From Achatina immaculata (lineage: Eukaryota; Mollusca; Gastropoda; Stylommatophora; Achatinidae), in assembly GCA_009760885.1 (NCBI GenBank), contig CM019717.1:52227366-52291365 (forward strand): a stretch of DNA of 64,000 bases, written 5' to 3'. A program made the position numbers and the translations under genes. This document shows positions 30,167 through 43,032 of this stretch, piece by piece (the stretch's first letter is position 1; every line of letters begins with the position of its first letter). The notes beneath the pieces are model-generated. The model was not told where the DNA came from. It saw nothing but the letters and a program-made list of their open reading frames with translations, and made no database searches.

Positions 30167-30535
30167 TTAATGCTGCTTTCGCAATTCTAAGTCTAACTTC
30201 CTTTCTGGTGTCACCATCCTGGTCTGTGTAGCTGCCAAGGTATATAAATTGATTGATGTCTTCAACATCTGCCCTTCTATGTGTATTTTTCCATTTTGAT
30301 TAATTCGAAGTTTTATTATTTTTGTTTTGTACTTGTTAATTTTAAGTCTTATTTTGCTAGCCAGTGAGAACAGGTTATCTGTTTTTTCTTGTATATAATT
30401 CACATTGTTATTGATACGAGTTATGCCATCAGCAAAATCAAGATCTTCTAGGTGGGTCCCAGTTACATAGTCAATACCCGTGTTACCTGTGCAGTATATT
30501 TTCATTATGAAGTCTATTGACTTTCCAAAAAGCAA
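30167..30535 (-). CDS. LINE-D RT motif C segment (relic)
   Basis: 122 codons containing LEDLDFADGITRI, where active relatives have FADD, so a catalytic Asp is replaced by Gly. Then IRLKINKYKTKIIKLRINQ. Followed at 29665-29919 by the C-terminal piece with GRIKRGRPLETLKRTLLRE and WRTTSRALC, ending at the tail. Confidence 0.75.
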   Translation of the reverse strand: MLFGKSIDFIMKIYCTGNTGIDYVTGTHLEDLDFADGITRINNNVNYIQEKTDNLFSLASKIRLKINKYKTKIIKLRINQNGKIHIEGQMLKTSINLYTLAATQTRMVTPERKLDLELRKQH

Positions 30536-30971
30536 AGGAGACAGTACGAAACGCCTGTTTCAATCTGGAACCATCCGCTCATCCCTTCTTCTGTTTTGAC
30601 TACACAAACATATCCATTGTAGAAGTCCTTAATGATGTTGACAATTTTAGATGGTATTCCATATAGATTTTAAATTATCCACAATGAATTTTTATGTATG
30701 CTATCAATTGCCTTTTTAAATCTATGAAGTTCAGTATTAATGGTTTCTGCTTTTCAATATGTTCTTCAAGTATTATTCTTAGAGTAAAGATCTGGTCGAG
30801 ACAGCATCGCTTCTCCCTTTTCGAAATCCTGCTTGCTCTTCTCTCATTGTGGTATCCACTATATCTTTAAGTCTATCCAGAATGACCTTGCAATATACTT
30901 TTGACACAAGTGATACTAAGGTTACTCCTCTCCAATTGTTACAGTCACTAAGGTTGCCTTTTTTGGATATT

Positions 30972-31535
30972 TTAACAATGATTCCTTTTTCCGTTTAGAA
31001 GGGACTTTTCTTCTTTCCAAATCTTATTAAACATTCTCTGTACTTGTCTCATGCCGTAACTATTGCTAGCTTTTAACATTTCGGGTGTTATTTCATCTTC
31101 ACCTGCAGCTTTGTTTTTAGCCATTAAATTCACTGCTGTTTCAATTTCATGCAATTTAATTTCATCTAGGTTGCCATTTAGTTGTGGATTTGGTAAGTCG
31201 GTTTCAAGGTTTATCAATTCTTTTAGGTGTGGTCGATTAAGTATTTCTTGGAAGTTTTCGACCCATCTTTGCTTTTGCTCTTTACCTGATGTTAATAGTG
31301 TTCCAGATTTGCTAAGGATTAGTCTTTCTTTAGATGAAATAGTACCTGTTAGCCTCTTGTGTATGTTATATAACGTTTTTCTGTCTCGTATTTTTGCCGC
31401 TTTCTCTGCCTCTTTCGTCATATTATCTATGTATTCTCTTTTACTCCTTCTAGCTGAACTTTTTACTTTATTATCTATTTCTTTGTATGTTACTTTTCCC
31501 AGATCTTTTCCAAGATCTGTCTTTAAATTCAACAT
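30972..31535 (-). CDS. LINE-D linker and RT start (relic)
   Basis: 187 codons: basic helical linker (SSARRSKREYIDNMTKEAEK), RWVENFQEILNRP at about 90, then the RT entry motif AVNLMAKNKAAGEDEITPEM at about 140. The frame fails where GLI.K.PKKG would be expected. The RT core continues at lower coordinates with many breaks. Confidence 0.75.
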   Translation of the reverse strand: MLNLKTDLGKDLGKVTYKEIDNKVKSSARRSKREYIDNMTKEAEKAAKIRDRKTLYNIHKRLTGTISSKERLILSKSGTLLTSGKEQKQRWVENFQEILNRPHLKELINLETDLPNPQLNGNLDEIKLHEIETAVNLMAKNKAAGEDEITPEMLKASNSYGMRQVQRMFNKIWKEEKSLLNGKRNHC

Positions 31536-31739
31536 GTCTAAATTGGCTGCTCGTCTATCATGTGTGTACTTCTATGTGTTTTCTGATATCCATGCTTTTC
31601 TATTTGGTTTTTTCAGTCCTGAGCTTGCTCTTGCTGCTGTGATTATGGCTGTGCTGTAAGAATTCCATAATTCATCTATACCTATCTCCTCTACTTCACT
31701 GAGTGTTTTGGAATGATTGGCAAGTTCCTGATTGAAATT

Positions 31740-32049
31740 CATACATCTTACATCCTTCCCATGCCGTTAAACGTTACATAGGACTCACATAGTTGTTTGC
31801 CAAGATTTCCTGTTCTCGACGAGTCTTTCAACTTCATCAAGGAATGTTATGCCTACTAAAACCGGATTCTCTTAACAATGTCCTCTTTAGAGTTTCACAT
31901 GGTCGATCTCTTTTTCTTCGGCCTGTTATGCTCTACTCTTGATAGCTTATTTTGATATTCTCTGATTGTTTATTCTCATCACATGGCCTCCATATGTCCA
32001 TCTTCTTTTTCTGATCACCCATGAGACAGGTAGTTGTTTGGTCATCTGT
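31740..32049 (-). mobile_element. Truncated LINE-D tail nested in LINE-D
   Basis: Repeats the last 300 bp of the family (compare 29640-29945, minus strand), including TDDQTTTCLMGDQ-like residues and the tail sequence. TCATAC is present at both edges (31738 and about 32049) as a likely target duplication. It separates the endonuclease from the linker of the host copy. Confidence 0.75.
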
Positions 32050-32568
32050 CATACTGTTAGTATTTTCATCTTGTAGGCTGTGGCTGTTTATCTTTATTGA
32101 TTTCTTGTGTTGGTTTTTCAGTTTTAATCTTATTTCCCCTATACACTGATTGTGATCACTGTTGACATCTGCATCCATATATGCCCTTACATCTATCAGA
32201 GATGTTCTGTATTGCTTCCTAATACAAAAATGATCTATCTGGTTTCTAGTTCTACCATCTAGAGATATCCACGTTGTTTTATGTATCTCTTTGTGTGGAA
32301 ATATTGTGCCTCCCATGGCCATGCCTTCTGTTAGACATATTTCAGTTAATCTTTCTCCGTTCTGATTTACCATGTCGACTCCTTCTTTCCCCATTACTTT
32401 TTCGACATCGGTGTTATCTTTTCCTGCCTTAGCATTCAAGTCCTCCAATGCAATTAGGATGTTGTATTTAGGGACTTTGTTATTGATTTCTTGTAATTGA
32501 TGATAGAAATCGTCTTTCACCTCATTGCCTGCATCGTTCGTGGGTGCATAACAGTGTATTATTGTCAT
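32050..32568 (-). CDS. LINE-D AP-like endonuclease, partial (relic)
   Basis: The frame starting at 32568 shows the exonuclease-endonuclease-phosphatase fold pattern: IIHCYAPTNDA near the start, ALEDLNAKAG at about 41 (where active enzymes read GDxN, here EDLN), WISLDGRTRNQIDHFCI at about 99, and DADVNSDHNQCIGEIRLKL at about 132 with the catalytic SDH. It nicks the target for priming in active elements. From about residue 172 the frame (to 31933) belongs to the inserted tail copy and is not part of the protein. Confidence 0.8.
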
Positions 32569-33000
32569 TCTTCCGTGTCTTAGGTTATATCATGCTCTTA
32601 TTATACGACTGTTCACTGGTTACCATTCTACAAGGCTCTGTGGTGGTAAATGTGACATAATTATACCTACCCTTTCTTGATGTTTCCCGTCGTCTCTGCC
32701 TGAATGTATTATTAACTTATCGTTTCCCGCATTTCACTGATGCCCAGTACATCTAGGTGGTATTTTTCTATTTCTCTGATGACCTGAGTAGCTTTTGTTG
32801 GTGCTGGCATGGTTCTTTCGTTCCAGAATCAATTCTTTGTCACGTGTTTAGGGTCAACGAATCTATTCTTTGAGCTCTTCGGAGTTGGCATCCCTTCTGC
32901 TCGGTTGATTTCTTTGCGAGTTTCTATAACCATTTCTTTTTTCCCTATGTAGAGTAGCCTCTAGATAGGTCCCAGGATAAATTTGTTAGCCTTATGACCA

Positions 33001-35870
33001 ACTCCAGATACAGGATATTTGACAGATCAAGCGGAGTACCGCTGATTTGTGCTTGCCGACAAGAGCGTTTAAAAAAGTCCGCCATCGTGCACGTCACACC
33101 GGAAGCTCAGATATCCCATGCAAATTCTGCGCTACCCATCAAAGTTACCTGAGCTGATTAATTTTTTCCCGCGGAACTTGAGTTGACTCATTCGAAAAAA
33201 ATGGATATTACAACAAGGGACATAATCAAGTACCTTTACTATTGAAGTTTATAACCTCTGTTATACTAACTTAACAATATACTGTCACATCTCCTCGCAA
33301 CTTTACCATTTCAGACATTGTCTTCACAAATTCAACAGCTCAGACATGCCATTCGTTATTAATTGCAATGAAAGTTGAAAGCTAAAGTTTCAGAACCAGT
33401 GACATCACTTTATTAGGATTATTGGAAGTTTTAGAATAGAGTTAGAAATTGTTAGGTTAAAAAAACTATCAAAAGAGTTAGTGACTATTAAGAAGACGGC
33501 TATAGCAGGAATTCTGTAGAGATTATCAAGTTAGGCTCTATTTTTCAATCAGTCTTAGTGGAGAAAACACGAGATGCGTCGTGTGTGTCAAGTTTGCCCA
33601 TTTTGCAGTGCATCCTTTAGTGGGTGATTTGGCTTGGTTGGTGGGGGGGGGGGGGGGGGCATACTTCCAGGTGATAAAATTAGACTGTCTGCCTAGAGCA
33701 GTCGTCAAACGGAATGTAGACTGAGGTTTTACCTTTTGTTATAGAAATGGACAATAACTGACCGTTATAGTGATTAAAATCATGATTTCCAAAGTGAGAC
33801 ACCGCTGTTAAGATCGTGCGGCCACTCTTCTGCTGAAAGTTGACATATCTGTAGAAAAATTACGATTATGTTTTCTTTTTCAAGTAGGTTTTGCAAAGTT
33901 AGAAGAGGCAAGCTGGCACATGAAAGACTGTTTTGATTCGGTAGCGGATCATCTTGTGGTCGTAAATGAACTCCACAATATGTAGAATATATACAATATG
34001 ACAACTTTTCGAATTTTCTAGTTCTTGTTTTCCAGATATGAAAGTCTAAAGTCTTCATTATCTTATTATTATAAGATAATAATTTAATTTCTGTGTCCAT
34101 AATACATAAATAATAGAATGTAGCAGAATATGTGCTGGACAGGTTGGAGAATCCTATTTTAGTTTTTGTACATTAAAACCTTTGAATTGTCGTGTTCCAT
34201 ATTTGGGTTTTCATTATAATATCCCTTGAGATATTATGCTCTGCGCATTAGGTGTTGCACGTGGAATTGATTAATCTGAATGAGACTTAAGCAAAAAACG
34301 CTGGATCACAGCAGTAATTGGTACGGCTCATACCACATCATTTGGTATAGTGCACAGCTTCAAGATTTCCATGAATATAAGTATCAAAGATGTGTGTTAC
34401 AATGTTAGAATAATTTAAAATGTTATTTGCTCCTTTAAAAAAGTTTAATAACACTTACTTTTATTCGTAAATACTGATAATCATATGACAGCACTGATAA
34501 TAAGCAGATAATTGGTACAGTACGAAACTGACCAGTTATTGCAGTGTGCCAAAAGAAAATTCTTGTTCCGTGTACAGAACACGGAGAACAGTTCTATGTC
34601 GCGGGTTTTTTTTTTTTGGTGAGACTAATCGGAATTGGCTCCACCTCAACTCCATAAATGGGAAAGTGGGGTGTCCTTGAGAAATCATAGGCAGCAGGGA
34701 CAGATGCTGTCGTATATAACTTCCTGGATTAAGTACTTAATGAAGTCTCAAGGAATATCTTCTTCATAAATTATCAGAAGTTACGTTATATTTAACAAAA
34801 ACTAAATACCTATATAATTACGAGTATTTTCATTTGCATAAAACTTACAAGAACCTGCCAGTTACAGGACTTGAATAGATAAATGTACTTATTCTATATC
34901 CTGCCGACATTACTTTTCAGGTTTGAAAAATGTGGTATTATTTTAAGATAAGTAGAAAAAAATGGAAGCAATGCTTAAAATAATAGTTTTTTTCTTCCTG
35001 TATTAGCGTTGGGAAATTTCCAGTCTTCAGTATCGAATATCATCTACTACCTACAAGATTAATCTAAGGGAATAATATCGAACTCTGAACGGTTAAAGAA
35101 CAAACTGCAAGAAGAGAGAACACTGCCAACCTTTAATTAAACTGAATGTTTAATGGCTGCATGGACAGTCATGTTAAAAATCACAGATGTCAGCGATGTT
35201 AATGTTATTTTAAAAATTATAGCCCAGAAAACTATTATTTAATTGTCTCATTGATGGATATTCTCCAGGCTGTTCTTTGGACATCGTGTGCTATTACTGC
35301 CATATCAGAGAGTTTTGAATTCCGTAGTCTATAAATATATTTTTGCATGTCAGTTGACATTTTCACGAAATAATGACATTTTTGTTTCTATTATTCACTT
35401 TTCAAACTATTGTCATCTTAAGCACTTTGGGTCATTATCCTGGACTGTAAAAGTGCTTCTGAAGATGTATCTACAATTTGCTGATTGCTAAATAGCCAAG
35501 TGTTCTTCCAAAACACATACGAGCAACCCTTGGTCCTCGGGGGACATTTTGTACCTAGCAGTTAATCCAGAAAGTTTCTTAACAAACGCTTAACTTCCTA
35601 TTTCGTTAAAAATATTGGTTTTATATTGTCCAGTTACATAGCTTGGCTTGATAACTTAATAATATACTATTTCTGATTCTCATATTCGCTACAGCCCTAC
35701 AAATAAATAAAATTCAGAGGACTGTCTCCAACTCGATCAATTTTCATTAATTTATTCTTCTGCTATCCTGAAGATCGCAACAGTGCTAAAAAAGTGATGT
35801 CTCCATTGCGCAAGAAAGAAAGATCTGTCTATCTGTCTGCTTGAGTCTGTCTGTCTATCTTGTAAAACCA
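33001..35870. other. Unrecognised region
   Basis: No gene or transposon core recognised. Contents: possible further LINE-D 5' sequence to about 33240, two 29-bp repeat units at about 33298-33360, and a G run at 33643-33659. The short frames in the interval carry no recognised motif. Confidence 0.4.
33643..33659. repeat. G homopolymer
   Basis: Run of 17 G. Confidence 0.9.
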
Positions 35871-36516
35871 GCTGGCTGCTAAGTCCAAATTTTGGGGATA
35901 ATTAAGAGGGGGACAGGACCAAAGCTAATCTGAAACCTACAGATCCATGGCCAATGTACTACCGTAATGGTGTGGCCATTCCTAAAACCAACTCTACAAC
36001 CCAGGATTTCCCTCCCAGGAAATGCATCACATATATTCATCCACACTTCACAATAAAACATGTAATACATAACTCCAAGTCCTTACATCAAATTACAACC
36101 ATTTATTAAACTCTCTACATATGTAACGTGACGTCACACAGACATGACATACATGGACATCGTCACGTATCATCATGATAACAAGCATGACATAAATATA
36201 TAGCATCGTCAAGGGAATACATCCAAGCATGACACGTATCATCAAGGTAACACATTCAAGTATGGCATGTATCATCAATGTAACAGACACCTCTGAGCAT
36301 AACTAATATAGATATATATATGCCTGATGCTGGCCTGGGACCTCCTGGTCCCCACAAGCCAAGCCTGCACTCTCATAAAACTAACATGTGCCAACGCACT
36401 CATTAACACATCCAGTCACTGCTGCTACGAATCCACCCCTCATAACACGCCCATCACCATCTTGTGCTAATGCACTGGAATACTACTACACATCTTCTGG
36501 TGTACAAATTGTACTG

Positions 36517-36550
<34 letters not shown>

Positions 36551-37124
36551 TCACAGGTGCCCAAGCACTGAAATATTGCATGATCCTCACAGGTGCCTAA
36601 GCACTGAAATATTAGCGCAGCTGCCCTCCTTTGCCTCCTCCAATTATTGAATCACCAGTGCCATGTATCTCACGGATTGTGCAGCTCATGCTGCCGGATT
36701 GGGCATCTCATGATCCCACTCCAATCATAACCACATGACAGGAATACACTCGATGGACCTATATGTACCCATTAATACGACAGGACTCGACAGAATCATT
36801 GACACTCTTCGAGAACGACGACAGTTACAATATTCCACAGCACAGATATGATTTCATAACACCATTCATTCATTCATTCATTCATTCATTTCCAGGACAC
36901 AATATCATAATGATTTTATGACACAATATGAATTAACAGTGTGAACTGGATGGACCGAATATATCACGATACATGGCAGACGACCCGACTCAGCCGCCAT
37001 AGATTCTAAACTCTTTCCTCGTGTGCCAGTGACTTTCACAATTTTATAGCACTCACGTTTTGCGTGGGCGAGAAGCCACGCCCACTTCCTTGCGCTATTC
37101 TGAGCCACGCATCCTCGTCCACAG
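35871..37124. other. Unrecognised region with short repeats
   Basis: Holds an AT run (36519-36548), a 36-bp sequence repeated twice (36549-36613, CCTCACAGGTGCC to ATATT), and an ATTC run (about 36864-36890). Weak tandem similarity with ATCATCA and GACAT words at 36150-36290. No gene. Confidence 0.5.
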
Positions 37125-37470
<346 letters not shown>

Positions 37471-37494
37471 TCTCTGTCAGTCTATCTCATATAC

Positions 37495-37498
<4 letters not shown>

Positions 37499-37530
<32 letters not shown>
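37499..37530. repeat. AT microsatellite
   Basis: AT run directly before the LINE-E fragment. Confidence 0.95.
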
Positions 37531-37532
<2 letters not shown>

Positions 37533-37534
37533 CA

Positions 37535-38434
37535 AGGGGTGCGACAAGGACGTGTACTATCTCCTGATCTTTTTCTCTGTATAGCGAGAATATTCTAAGA
37601 ACGATCATCACAGAGCCGGGTATAAAAATTGAAGGATACAATATTAACAACCTTCGGTATGCTGACAACACAGTACTAATAGCTGAGAAACAACAAGATC
37701 TGCAAAATCTCTTGGATAAAATCGCTAATGGAAGTGAACAGAAAGGCCTTAGTTTAAACATAAGAAAGACAGAGACTATGGTTATATCTAAGAAACAGAA
37801 TCCACCAACATGCAGTATAAAATTAAACGCAACTATTCTAAAGCAGTGCAGAAATTCAAACACCGTGAAGCAGTAGTAACTTCAGATGGGAAATGCAGAA
37901 CAGAAATTAGGAACAGAATAGGCCAAGCAAAGACTGCATTTCAGAGAAGGAGAAACATATTAGCCAACACATCCTTATTAATGAATGTTAGAAAACGAGT
38001 CCTAGAATGCTATATTGAACCTATCTTATTATATGGAAGTGAATCATGGACAATGGACAGGTCTGCACAAAAATCATTGGAAGCAGCAGAAATGTGGTTT
38101 ATTAGAAGAATGTTGCGAATCCCGTGGACAGCAAAAATAACTAATGAAGAATGTATGAGAAGAGCTGGAGAGACAAAAAATCTTGTCAAAAAATAAGAGA
38201 GAGACAATTTACTTTCATATGATATGCAATTAGAAATGGAAATATTATAACAGCAGGACAGAGGGAAGAAGATCCAGAGGAAGATCAAGAGAAATGATAC
38301 TGGACAGTTTGACGGGATGATGTGAAAGGAGATCACTAATTGAGCTGATGGCCTACATAAAGGATCGTTGTACTCTTGAGAAGCAAAACAGCCAACGCCA
38401 GTCGACACGGCACCTGATGATGATGATGATGATG
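37535..38434 (+). mobile_element. LINE-E fragment with GAT tail
   Basis: 5'-truncated LINE starting in RT motif B ([19 protein letters not shown]) and continuing through motif C (NLRYADNTVLIAEKQ) and the C-terminal region to a GATGAT tail at 38414-38434. Motif B has Arg where Cys is usual, and motif C reads YADN instead of YADD. A stop near 37582 breaks the frame. Confidence 0.85.
37810..38196 (+). CDS. LINE-E RT C-terminal region (relic)
   Basis: 128 codons: GKCRTEIRNRIGQAKTAFQR, RKRVLECYIEPILLYGSESW and RRMLRIPWTAKITNEE, the usual region downstream of the RT palm in L1/RTE-like LINEs. The true frame enters from upstream of the Met. It stops before the last conserved GRSREMILDSL-like part at 38280. 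Confidence 0.75.
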   Translation: MQYKIKRNYSKAVQKFKHREAVVTSDGKCRTEIRNRIGQAKTAFQRRRNILANTSLLMNVRKRVLECYIEPILLYGSESWTMDRSAQKSLEAAEMWFIRRMLRIPWTAKITNEECMRRAGETKNLVKK

Positions 38435-39509
38435 CTTATATATGTTTATTTACGTGCGTTTTGTGGCTATGAGGGTTCGTAAATATGACATTTTTTAAAA
38501 GGGTATATACTGCATGTCGATGGAAATAGTCTATTTGGCCCGCCAAACAAAAATAGTTTGCTCATGTCTGTACTAAAAGCTGTAGAAACCTTTTTCAGAT
38601 TTGCGGGAGGAGTGTACAAAAGTTAAAGAAGTATTTTTTCCGGGGTGTTCATGTATATGCACAAGGGACCATCTAGGCATCTACTGTAATTTGTTGACCT
38701 GTTAAAGACTATAGTCTCTGTGATTGATCTAGCAGCTTCAGTTATGTTACATTGATATACTCTGTGCAACATTACATAACACAGGAACAATTAAGGCAGA
38801 GTTCATACACGACTGTGAATAATATAGAAAAATCAGTTGAACATGTCACCCCACAGTGCGATATAAACATAGAACAACAACCGCCTAACTCTGGGCACTA
38901 CAAGAGAAGTAGATTTATTAATGAAAGCACATTTGTATGTGATGTTGCCAGAATGGGAGTATGTGAAAAGACTGACTGAGTTACAATTATATGAATTAGT
39001 GTCGGGCAACTTGACGTTGCCATGGGAGAACCTCTCACAGTGTGGGAAGGTGAAGGACATTCCTTCTTACAGATATTTATACACTCAAAACTAAAAATCT
39101 GAGGAACTGTCCTGAAAAGGACAATCTTTACAACCACTAAGCATTTCTACAAGGACATACCTCAAATCTACTTACTACTATTACGAGTGCACAGCTAACT
39201 ACTAACTATAAAGGAACACTTCTGTGAATCTACATTTTGGAGGCTTCTCACTCTGCCGGTCCTAACCTTTTTTTTTCAATCTCGCCTGCTTCTTCCTGCG
39301 TCTACTACCAATTCGTTCATTACAAGTACAAATGCGTGCGACTTTACAACGGGTTTTCCCGCTGCACGCCTACAAATATCCAAACTTAACTCTCTGCAGG
39401 GGATAATACTACCTTATTATATATACAACATTATTACCTAATCCTATACTGTTACAAAATAACAGCAACGGATAGTATCACTGGAAAGATATACGTGTAC
39501 CGTAATGAG
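38435..39509. other. Unrecognised spacer
   Basis: About 1 kb without recognised features. The small frames at 38752-38979 and on its opposite strand have no motif. Confidence 0.4.
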
Positions 39510-41496
39510 TTCAAAATTTCTCACCCCTCTTCTTAGTATCTTCACATTTCTTCTTTGAACGATTCATTAAACTAAAGTTTCCTTTATTCTGAGTTTTTGT
39601 CCTATTGTCTTGAAAAAAAATCATAAATTGAAGTTTCCTTGGGATTTTTAAAAGGGATAAATCGAATACAGTTTTTGTCAAGGTTTTTTTTGCGCCATTT
39701 AGCTCTAACTGCTTGTTTCTTTTTATTTCAACTTTATAACATCACATCTTGGAATGCATTCTTCATTGCCACGTACTACACAGCGAGAAACACTAGATGA
39801 CACATCTCTGTCAAAAGTTTAAAAAATAGGATATCAAGTAAAAGCCAGTCTCACGAATATAGCCAAGAATATAACCACAGCCAAGTCCACAGAGAATGAA
39901 CACAAAACAATTGTTGCTATTGCACTGAAAGGTTAATCCTATGTAAAATATTGCATCGCAAACGAAAAATAATTGAAACCAGTCATTTACATTAATCTTG
40001 TTGTAGAATTCCATCTTATGTTAGTGTAAGAAAAGATATTTTCACTTATTAATACAATATATGTATTATTAATTTGTACTACTTTTCATCCTAAAGATAC
40101 GTTTCCATTCTTTTTTACCTGAGTGACATCTCTAGTGTCACCATGTTGAAATTCAAGTGGAGCAGAAAAAAAAACCAAAAGAAATATTTACAACACCTGT
40201 CTACTGAGTAAACATGTAGAACTAACGTTAAAAGCCAACATCAGAAAGCAGATTTCAGAATTCAAAATCCGGCATCATCGCTGTGTGGAAAATCGCAGAC
40301 GATAAAAAATTGAAACCGGTCCGTTACCTTAATATTACCGCAGAATTTCATTTTCTGTTGTGCAGTAAACGATATTTTCACCATTTAGTACGCTATTTTG
40401 TTATTTATTTTTACCAATAGAAAGCTTCGTCCTAAAGATATGTTTCCATTGTTCTTGCCCAGGCTTAGGTCTAAAGTATTATCGTGTTTAAATTCAGTTT
40501 GAGGAGAAAGAATAGAACATTTACAACACGTGTCTAGAGTATACAGGTAGATCTAACACCAAGATGGAAGATCATAGACTCGGAATAAAGGAAAAGTTCA
40601 AATAGAATTGAAAATACTGTTTGTTCCACAAAGAATCAATACTGGAAGGTCTCCTTCAGAATTTCTTTGAAAATTAAACAAACAGAAATGCTAATGCTTC
40701 AAAATAATATTTCTACATATAAATCTTAATTTACGACAGTAACTAGATAAATTATGTTTTTTTAAAAATCTAAGCCAAAAAATTCATCAAACGCATTTTC
40801 TTCCTTAAGGCATCATAATATACTGTAATGTTCCTTTAATGAATTGCCAAAAGCATGAGAATAATTGATAATGAAAAAATAAAAGCAGGGAAGATTTCGT
40901 AGGAACTTAAAAAAAAAAAACTCTTCTTTATATATTATGATGAGCACAAATATAATGATATTTACTGACATTCAGGAAGGGAGATCAGAGAAGTCAACTG
41001 TGGCAGTGAAGAGTCTTGTTACAAAGATTGTGTAACTCAAACATTTGTATGCGTATGTATATGTGTTATTTTATTTCTTTTACGCTTTATTTCTGATGAA
41101 AAATTGCACTATACCGTATCATGCGAGTTCAGTATCTGAATTTCTTGTATAGAATTCTCTTTCTCATATCTTTCTTTCTTTCTTTCTTTCTTCTTCTTCT
41201 GTCTTTCTAGCTACTTTTACTCATATTGACGCTGACAAGGTCTACAACCAAGAAATCTTTTTTTTTCTCTGACTGTGACAGAGTTGATAATGTTTGGACT
41301 GTCCCAGTCGGTAAATAAATGTTCAAGGGGCTCTATGTAGTGTTTACAACCATGATTTTGTTCACCGCACGCAATTCAGGAAATTCAGGTCATTTATTTG
41401 ATAGTTTAGAGGTTTCCCTTTTTCACTGCAGTGATCAAGTAAAGACAACAAGTACAGAAAACCCTCATGTTACATCCAACTCCTTCCCTGATGAAA
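39510..41496. repeat. Receptor unit 2, upstream host segment
   Basis: Matches 1-894 and 8305-8974 of unit 1 almost contiguously, and 55130-57400 of unit 3 with gaps, so it shows the unit without the LINE-B/LINE-C/LINE-A pile of unit 1. A TTTC microsatellite at about 41165-41215 occupies the place of the CTT tract in unit 1. No gene seen. Confidence 0.8.
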
Positions 41497-42321
41497 TGTA
41501 CCACAATTAGCCACAAGTAAAAAGCATGATTAAAGGGAGACAACTGTTTATAAGTTGACTAAAGTATGTGCGCCCCTTTGGTAGTAAAATCTCACACTTT
41601 GACCCTTGGATCTGAAAAGTTCACGGCGGGACATAAAAATAGTAACTCAACTGTCAAAAAGTTAAGGTTATAGGGTAAGTTAAGTGAGATTTTTTTACAG
41701 TCGCGCAACTGTGTTAGAAATAGCTGAAAGTCATAAACAGCTTCACGTGCGACTGGAGTTCACAGTTAGGTAAATTTCACGGGGAGTCTTAGAAGGTGAG
41801 AGATATGTAAAACTGATTTTTTGAAAAAAGAGAGAATATTCTGAACTTAGAGCAGAGATCAGTTAGGGAGATCAGAATCATGTTGTGAGTTATGCAGAGT
41901 AGTACTTTTCAAGGAGATGTAGTAGATTGCTGGTTCCAGCAGCTTAGATGTAATGAGTTTATCCATTTTGTCCTCTTTAGGACAGCCTGTTAGGTTATGT
42001 GGGTGTCCGATTTTTGGACAATCGGTTAAATGTAGGATATTATTTTGGAACAGACCTTTATGAAGTGTGTTTTTTTTTTTCTTTTTGACTGATTCATTCA
42101 GTTTGTTTCATTAAATTGTAAGTATGGACATAGTATTTTGTTTCACTATTTGTCTGAGTGGTCTCTCTCTCCCCATATGGCAAACAAGTTCTTGCCAGGG
42201 AGTTGAGTTTTTCTGTATTTGCCATCCCTGATGTGTGGCAGACGTGTTTTCATCCGCACAGCTTCATCCTCCATTATACCATTTAATAAACTTGTGTTAT
42301 TTGTGATAACTACACTGTGGT

Positions 42322-42636
42322 ATGACTGCTGAGATGTTGAAAGCAGAAGAAACAGAAACACCAAAACAACTTTGCCGGATATTACAACAAATTTGGGATC
42401 TAGAAAAAGCCCCAGAGGAGTGGAAAACTGGGCTTATAGTAAAACTACCAAAGAAGGATGACCTCAGAGATTGCGGGAACAGGAAAGGCATTACCCTACT
42501 GCCACTCACCAGTAAAGTATTTTGCAGAATAATCATCAACAGAATTGTATCAACACTTGAGGAAAAACTTCGGAAAGAGCAGGCAGGATTTAGGAAAGGA
42601 AGATCATGCATAGACCACATATTTGTACTTATATAA
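42322..42636 (+). CDS. LINE-A RT fingers (relic)
   Basis: 104 codons: LCRILQQIWDLEKAPEEW, LIVKLPKKDDLRDCGNRKG, LPLTSKVFCRIIINRIVSTL and EQAGFRKGRSCIDHIFVL, then a stop. The palm follows in the same element with motif A at about 42686-42720, in a separate frame segment. Confidence 0.75.
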   Translation: MTAEMLKAEETETPKQLCRILQQIWDLEKAPEEWKTGLIVKLPKKDDLRDCGNRKGITLLPLTSKVFCRIIINRIVSTLEEKLRKEQAGFRKGRSCIDHIFVLI

Positions 42637-42810
42637 ATATTAGAACAGGCAAATGAGTGGCATAGCACAACATATGCATTATTCATAGATTTTGAGAAAG
42701 CCTTTGACAGTGTCATCAGAGATGCACTGTGGAAAATCCTAAGATGGCATGGCCTCCCCCATAAGATAGTAAATGTAATCAAAGCCCTATACGAGGGTTT
42801 TCAGTGCAAA

Positions 42811-43032
42811 GTGATCTGTGGAGAACATACCTCCAACAGCTTTAGGGTACAAACAGGAGTGAAACAGGAATGTGTACTATCACCAACATTATTTATCTTG
42901 GCAGTAGATTGGTTAATGAAGGAGGCAACATCAGACAAACGCAGAGGATTACAATGGACCCTTGACACAGTGCTGGAGGACCTTGACTTTGCGGACGACA
43001 TTTGTCTATTATCAAGCAGATATGCAAGATAA
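42811..43032 (+). CDS. LINE-A RT palm, motifs B and C (relic)
   Basis: 73 codons: SFRVQTGVKQECVLSP (motif B with a Gly to Glu change), DWLMKEATSDKRRGLQWT, and LDFADDICLLSSRYA (motif C intact). Stop soon after. Confidence 0.75.
   Translation: MICGEHTSNSFRVQTGVKQECVLSPTLFILAVDWLMKEATSDKRRGLQWTLDTVLEDLDFADDICLLSSRYAR

Larger units (their letters stand above)
29640..33000 (-). mobile_element. LINE-D, nearly complete but dead
   Basis: Minus-strand non-LTR element with endonuclease near 32830-32050, linker and RT at 31735-30170, C-terminal region to 29665, and a 3' tail (minus strand GCGAGCCCTATGTGACG) ending near 29640. The endonuclease begins with a motif IREIEKYHLDVLGISEMR near 32780. It is split by a 300-bp truncated copy of its own tail at about 31740-32050. 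Frameshifts are numerous. It resembles elements often mislabelled craniofacial development protein 2-like in animal genomes. Clade (RTE/L1) is uncertain. Confidence 0.8.
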
